From Planctomycetaceae bacterium (GTDB lineage Bacteria; Planctomycetota; Planctomycetia; Pirellulales; UBA1268), in NCBI GenBank assembly GCA_003509235.1, contig DONH01000031.1:1-6664 (forward strand): 6,664 nt of DNA. Direction: 5' to 3'. The notes beneath the pieces were generated by a model. That model was given only the letters and a program-made list of their open reading frames with translations. It ran no database searches and was not told the DNA's origin. Position numbers and translations under genes: made by a program. The first letter of the stretch is position 1. Each line of letters starts with the position of its first letter. Shown here piece after piece: positions 5,638 to 6,664 of this stretch.

Positions 5638-5660
5638 AACACCTGAACACGATAGGTGTT
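5638..5660. promoter_or_regulatory. Perfect 7-bp inverted repeat upstream of the hydrolase gene
   Basis: AACACCT (5638-5644) and AGGTGTT (5654-5660) are exact inverted copies around a 9-base centre, 46 to 68 bases before the hydrolase ATG. The size and position suit either an operator for a dimeric regulator or a hairpin in the 5' untranslated RNA. No regulator gene is present in the window to pair with it. Confidence 0.35.
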
Positions 5661-5794
5661 TCGGCGGATTTGCCTGCGCACCGAAAATCCTGATAACTTC
5701 CGCCATGCGTCGCCCGGGAATACTTCGCCGTCGGCCCCATATTCGGCCCCAGCCGAGGCCAAACGTTCTAAAACACGTTCAAAACGACAAATAT

Positions 5795-5859
5795 AACGCC
5801 CCCAAGGGAAGCCGCTCCCATTATTTTATGAGTCGTTCATCTCAGTTCAATAGTATTCG
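5795..5859. repeat. Dispersed intergenic repeat, copy B
   Basis: This 65-bp partner of 1337-1401 differs at 11 positions and has no gaps. In the minus-strand frame that stays open for 36 codons in copy A, this copy has two stops, so that frame is not conserved as protein here. Similarity ends sharply after GTATTCG at 5859 and near 5795 on the other side. Confidence 0.75.
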
Positions 5860-6136
5860 AGCTTTGTCCACTCACCCAATAAATTGAGTCACGAGATTTC
5901 ATCATGAACAAATATGAACAACCCTGAGCACAGTAAAATCGACGTATATTCGACACATCACCTTGGATAATTCTTGGCGGCTTTTAATCCCATGCTTTTT
6001 ACCTTCGGGGGATTAGTTCATTTTAAAGTCATCATTTTTTTATGGCATGGAAGTCGCTAGGCGATTGATTCATAGCCGAAAGCTTGCAATAAGATCATTC
6101 AACCCTTAGCCGTGAGGCAAACTACACGAAGCCTAG

Positions 6137-6664
6137 TTATTTATTCGTGTTCCATTTCCATTTACTGCGATCCATGTTGGGGTTTGGCCTTGGCATCTTT
6201 GCCCCGGTTGACGACCACCATGAATTTAGGTCGGCCAACAACTCTTCCGCCAGTTGAGGCATGTCATGCACAAGATTTCGAGTTTCACCTAGATCTTGTT
6301 TGAGATCATAAAGTTCGGTTCTACTGCCAAGGATGAATTTCCCACATAAGTCTCCTGACCTGCCCGGTTCACAACCAGTAGGATCGAGGTAGTCCCCAAA
6401 GTAGTGAATGAGTTTGTAGTTCCCTTTGCGAACCATAGAACAAGGTGTCTTTGCGTAGGCAACTACATACTCTGGATGATGGGAGAAGATGGCATCACGT
6501 GAAAGAACGCTTGTTTGCTTGAGTAGCGGAACGAGGCTGACGCCATCTAGGATTTGTTCCTTCATCGGCCGGACTCCAGCCAGTTCCATAAATGTGGGAA
6601 ACAGATCGACCACGTGCACAGGCTTGGTGCAAGTGCTACCGGCTTTTACATTGGCAGGCCACCG
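6137..6664 (-). CDS. S1-type sulfatase, C-terminal part (partial, runs off right edge)
   Basis: The frame is open from base 6664 to a TAA at 6137-6139 and gives the last 175 residues of a sulfatase; the N-terminal catalytic half with the formylglycine CxPSR-type site lies outside. Visible family features, numbered from the edge, are RWPANVKAGS at 1-10, VHVVDLFPTFMELAGV at 16-31, LDGVSLVPLL at 39-48, RKGNYKLI at 79-86 and ELYDLKQDLGETRNL at 117-131. A GTG at 6619 is only an internal valine, not the start. The product would remove sulfate esters, in planctomycetes usually from algal or other sulfated polysaccharides; the substrate cannot be inferred from this end. Odd feature: about 25 residues with two cysteines sit between the YKLIHYF strand and ELYDL, where many family members have a short turn. 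The secreted propeller protein at the left end fits the same theme, though it is 5 kb away. Confidence 0.9.
   Translation of the reverse strand, partial: RWPANVKAGSTCTKPVHVVDLFPTFMELAGVRPMKEQILDGVSLVPLLKQTSVLSRDAIFSHHPEYVVAYAKTPCSMVRKGNYKLIHYFGDYLDPTGCEPGRSGDLCGKFILGSRTELYDLKQDLGETRNLVHDMPQLAEELLADLNSWWSSTGAKMPRPNPNMDRSKWKWNTNK

Larger units (their letters stand above)
5593..6136. other. Intergenic region between the sulfatase and hydrolase genes
   Basis: This 544-bp gap holds, from left to right, the hydrolase ribosome site with its hairpin, the inverted repeat at 5638-5660, a tandem TCGGCCCC pair (5731-5738 and 5743-5750), repeat copy B at 5795-5859, and an inverted repeat TAATCCC/GGGATTA (5985-5991 and 6009-6015) with a 17-base loop. 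The last lies about 120 bases past the sulfatase stop and could be a 3' structure, although no T-run follows on the minus strand. The open plus-strand frame across 5528-5887 is not believed to be a gene. Confidence 0.55.

Noticed and set aside
5528..5887. Open plus-strand frame of 119 codons.
   Set aside because: It starts inside the hydrolase gene on the opposite strand, crosses its leader and repeat copy B, has an arginine/proline-rich unstructured composition and lacks a convincing ribosome site.
5985..6015. Inverted repeat TAATCCC/GGGATTA considered as the sulfatase terminator.
   Set aside because: The 17-base loop, the absence of a T-run on the minus strand and the distance of about 120 bases from the stop do not support a terminator call.

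Overview
The window reads as part of a Planctomycetota chromosome, probably Pirellulaceae-like. That inference rests on a secreted S1-type sulfatase, a secreted redoxin with a long N-terminal extension, a signal-peptide serine hydrolase, a secreted beta-propeller protein of a type common in planctomycetes, loose gene spacing and dispersed intergenic repeats. No rRNA, tRNA, CRISPR array, integrase or intact insertion sequence was seen.

Layout from left to right. (1) 1-1167, minus: a secreted protein with an Ig-like/carboxypeptidase-regulatory domain followed by a GH43/DUF4185-like propeller; it is open through the left edge. (2) 1168-1511: intergenic, with a likely minus-strand terminator and copy A of a 65-bp dispersed repeat. 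(3) 1512-2411, minus: a DUF1853 protein with a PD-(D/E)XK-like core. (4) 2412-3490: gene-poor. A plus-strand 100-residue protein with two CxxC knuckles is flanked by two copies of a roughly 180-bp block, and each copy carries the in-frame C-terminal tail of a lost helical protein. (5) 3482-4300, minus: a secreted thioredoxin-fold redoxin whose natural ATG start appears to be out of frame by one base. (6) 4522-5592, minus: a secreted class C beta-lactamase-like serine hydrolase. (7) 5593-6136: a leader with inverted repeats, then copy B of the dispersed repeat. (8) 6137-6664, minus: the C-terminal part of a sulfatase, open through the right edge.

Almost everything is transcribed on the minus strand; only the 100-residue protein runs on plus. 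Gaps between genes are long (about 200 to 600 bp) and contain hairpins, so these look like separate transcription units rather than one operon. Four of the six main genes encode exported proteins, and two of those (sulfatase and propeller protein) fit extracellular or periplasmic polysaccharide use. I see no convincing undescribed multi-gene system. The most useful leads are the repeat-flanked zinc-knuckle ORF, the dispersed repeat pair and the apparent homopolymer frameshift at the redoxin start.
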